Part shown: positions 62,221-64,000 of the stretch, one piece after another
How positions within the stretch are numbered: the stretch's first letter is position 1
How the letters are laid out: the number at the start of each line of letters is the position of its first letter
Assembly: GCA_964512145.1 (NCBI GenBank)
Contig: CAZEIM010000006.1
Coordinates: 1 to 64,000 of the forward strand
Reading direction: 5' to 3'
DNA: 64,000 bases
Origin: CAYOHR01 sp964512145
GTDB lineage: Bacteria > Bacteroidota > Bacteroidia > Flavobacteriales_G > JALEGO01
The notes under the pieces: generated by a model
The model's database searches: none
Seen by the model: only the letters and a program-made list of their open reading frames with translations
Told to the model about the DNA's origin: nothing
Program-made: the position numbers and the translations under genes

Positions 62221-63241
62221 ATGATTTATCTTAATCGTTTACATTTATTATTTTTTTTAGGTTTTCTCTTTAGCTGTTATTCAAATCATGAAAAACTAAT
62301 TGAAACACATTATAAAAATGTAGTAACAAAAAATTTTGAAGAGTTAAACAAATTAATTTTAAAATGTGATAATACACGTTCAGATGCTTTAATCATATAT
62401 AAAAATGACTCATTGTTAGGAGATTGGAGATCGGGAGGGAAACGAAAAAAAATTGAAGCTATGTCAGTTACAAAATCTGTATTAGGTTTAATTATTGCAA
62501 ACTTAATTTATCAAGGAAAAATTGAAAGTATTACAGTTCCAATATCTAATTTCTTTCCTGAATTAAAAGGTAATACAANNNNNNNNNNNNNNNNNNNNNN
62601 NNNNNNNNNNNNNNNNNNNNNNTTCAAGTGGTATAGATTGTGATAAAACTGCTATGAGAATATATATGCAAGATGATATTGTAAAATATGCTCTTGATGC
62701 AAAATTGATTAATACTCCTGGTAAAGTTTTTAAGTATAACAATAAAGCATTAAATCTACTGCCAAAAATAATTGAGAATACCGTTAAAACAAATTTAAAA
62801 AATTATTTATCAAATCATTTTTTTAAAGATTTAGATATAAAAGATTTTGATTGGAGTCAAGACAATAATGGGAACTATTATGGCATGTCTGGTCTTCAAA
62901 TATTCCCAGAAGATTTGATAAAATTTGGTCATTTGATTATGAATAATGGAAAATATAATGGCAAACAATTAATTGACAGCACTTTGTTTAAAGAACAAAT
63001 ACTCACACCGCCAAATAACTTTTTTTTAAAAACAGTAAAATGGATACCATATTATTGTTTTTGGTTAATGTATGATGACGAAAATAATATTATTGGGATT
63101 AATTCTAACGGGGATAAGGGACAATGGCTTGTATGTTATTTTTTGAATAAAATTGTAAGTGTTCGAATGCGAGAAAAACAAGATTTTAACAAAGAATTAT
63201 GGACACATATTGACTTTATAGATGATGTAAAAAATATTTAA
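62221..63241 (+). CDS. Serine hydrolase (class C beta-lactamase fold) lipoprotein, with gap
   Basis: Lipobox LFSC with the lipidated Cys at residue 19 follows a hydrophobic stretch, so it is membrane-anchored. The nucleophile motif is SVTK (Ser82, Lys85) in AMSVTKSVLGLII. A 44-base N run (62579-62622) replaces the segment that normally reads like I-T-I-R-H-L-L-T-x-S. After it SSGIDCDK, the YNN motif in FKYNNKALNLLP, and YYGMSGLQIFPEDLIKFGHL fit the family. The two blocks are out of frame by one base as written. Family members include penicillin-binding-protein-like esterases and peptidases; the substrate is unknown, and I would not call this a true beta-lactamase. Confidence 0.82.
62579..62622. 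other. N run inside the serine-hydrolase gene
   Basis: Forty-four N. The downstream frame does not match the upstream frame, so the number of bases is an estimate. About 12-14 residues are expected from the family. Confidence 0.75.
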
Positions 63242-63258
63242 ATAACTCTATATATGTT

Positions 63259-64000
63259 TTAAATAAGAATTTGATACGCTAAAAACGCACTTATATAAGC
63301 CAAAACAAACATACTTACAAACTGTATGGTAACCCAAAAAACACTTCTTAGTTCCCGGTAAACAACCGCCATGGTGCTCATACATTGTAAGGCAAATGCA
63401 TAAAATAATAATAATGATACGCATGTGGCTATTGAGTAGGACTTAATTCCGGTTTGTTCATCTACTTCTAACGCTAAAATTTCTCGTAAGCTTCCCGAAT
63501 TTTCCTCCATGCTATATATTGTAGCCATAGTTCCAACAAACACTTCTCGAGCAGCAAAAGAAGAAATAATGGCAATTCCAATCTTCCAGTTATATCCTAA
63601 TGGTCTAATGGCCGGTTCAATAGATTTTCCGATTGTTCCTAAAAAAGAATTTTCTAAGGTGGTTTCGGTTGGGTTTTCTGAAAATGTACTGGGGTTTATA
63701 TTTCCTAATATCCACAAAATTATACTGGCTATTAAAATTACTTTACCAGCTTCCCAAAGAAATATTTTTACTTTTAAGATTGATTGAATTGCAATAGCCT
63801 TAATATCCGGAAATATATACTTCGGTATCTCCATTATAAAAGGTCTCTTTTCTGTTTTGGGCAATAGTTTAGATAATATTATACTTGCTAGTAATGAAAC
63901 CATTAATCCTAACAGATACATGGCTGTAAGTAATAAACCTTTCCATCCCCAAAAAGTACTATTTGAATCTATGTATATTAAAGAAATTAATAAGGTATAT
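63259..64000 (-). CDS. feoB: Ferrous iron transporter FeoB, C-terminal part
   Basis: Inner-membrane GTP-dependent Fe(II) importer. The frame stays open to the right edge (codons upstream of the Met at 63921 read YTLLISLIY ... WGWKGLLLTA), so only about the last 246 residues are in the window; the G-domain is outside. Seen: the core membrane segment LWEAGKVILIASIILWILGN, the gate signature SSFAAREVFVGTMATIYSME, and C-terminal helices SIATCVSLLLFYAFALQCMS and FVSMFVLAYISAFLAY. No feoA is visible on this side. Confidence 0.93.
   Translation of the reverse strand, partial: YTLLISLIYIDSNSTFWGWKGLLLTAMYLLGLMVSLLASIILSKLLPKTEKRPFIMEIPKYIFPDIKAIAIQSILKVKIFLWEAGKVILIASIILWILGNINPSTFSENPTETTLENSFLGTIGKSIEPAIRPLGYNWKIGIAIISSFAAREVFVGTMATIYSMEENSGSLREILALEVDEQTGIKSYSIATCVSLLLFYAFALQCMSTMAVVYRELRSVFWVTIQFVSMFVLAYISAFLAYQILI

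Noticed and set aside
62221..63241. Antibiotic-resistance class C beta-lactamase
   Set aside because: It is a lipoprotein with SVTK and YNN motifs found in many esterase/peptidase-like relatives. Nothing points to drug hydrolysis.

Overview
The window is a piece of a low-G+C Bacteroidota chromosome, most like Flavobacteriales. The evidence is: type IX secretion C-terminal domains (types A and B); family genes largely confined to the phylum (DUF4290, DUF2490, the fused BCKDH E1); promoters of the TAnnTTTG type; a MurA with Asp in place of the catalytic Cys; and the gene order rplQ-carA-eno. No rRNA, tRNA or CRISPR array was found, and no gene-free stretch exceeds about 220 bases. Five runs of N (46318-46332, 47387-47400, 47674-47690, 57793-57816, 62579-62622) interrupt four genes. 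At least three of these runs have a length that does not preserve the reading frame, so they look like assembly gaps rather than biology.

1-5.4 kb (accessory, minus strand). This holds a large type IIG restriction-modification gene that runs off the left edge. It is open for all 1408 codons in the window and carries several in-frame insertions. The main one is a complete DUF559 (Vsr-like) nuclease domain bracketed by palindromic GC-rich repeats and followed by an eight-unit, 27-base array. Two smaller clusters of the same palindrome, and one unrelated inverted-repeat element, sit elsewhere in the gene, also in frame. I consider this the most interesting locus. A leucine-rich-repeat protein gene lies upstream of it.

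5.5-21.5 kb (mostly plus strand). These are housekeeping and catabolic genes: fused branched-chain 2-oxoacid dehydrogenase E1, a UbiD decarboxylase, glutaryl-CoA dehydrogenase (minus), a YfiR/coiled-coil/PP2C sensor phosphatase, phosphoglucose/phosphomannose isomerase, lipB, a conserved unknown, a PolB-like 3'-5' exonuclease, a DUF2490 protein, P5C dehydrogenase, lpxK, purine nucleoside phosphorylase and a secreted LVIVD-repeat protein. Lipoyl transfer (lipB) serves the E1-containing dehydrogenase complex. P5C dehydrogenase, BCKDH and glutaryl-CoA dehydrogenase together indicate amino-acid catabolism.

21.5-28.1 kb (minus strand). The series is uvrD-type helicase, DUF4290, murA, a TlpA-like thioredoxin, grpE and dnaJ.

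28.3-45.9 kb (plus strand). One uninterrupted str-S10-spc-alpha ribosomal superoperon runs from rpsL to rplQ, with fusA, secY, map, infA and rpoA inside it. A strong promoter precedes it and a textbook rho-independent terminator ends it. rpmD and rpmJ are present as very short genes. L36, S14 and S4 are all of the zinc-free type.

46-53.2 kb. carA-eno (plus), trmN6-rimM-rpsP (minus), rlmD (plus), then a tandemly duplicated SiaB-like protein with a SiaC-like (DUF1987) partner. These resemble parts of a partner-switching pathway whose PP2C phosphatase could be the gene at 10.8 kb.

53.2-64 kb. Two adjacent paralogous giant type IX cargo proteins (SBBP propeller, PKD repeats, gliding-motility C-terminal domain), a SprT-like metalloprotein (minus), a serine-hydrolase lipoprotein and the 3' end of feoB (minus, running off the right edge).
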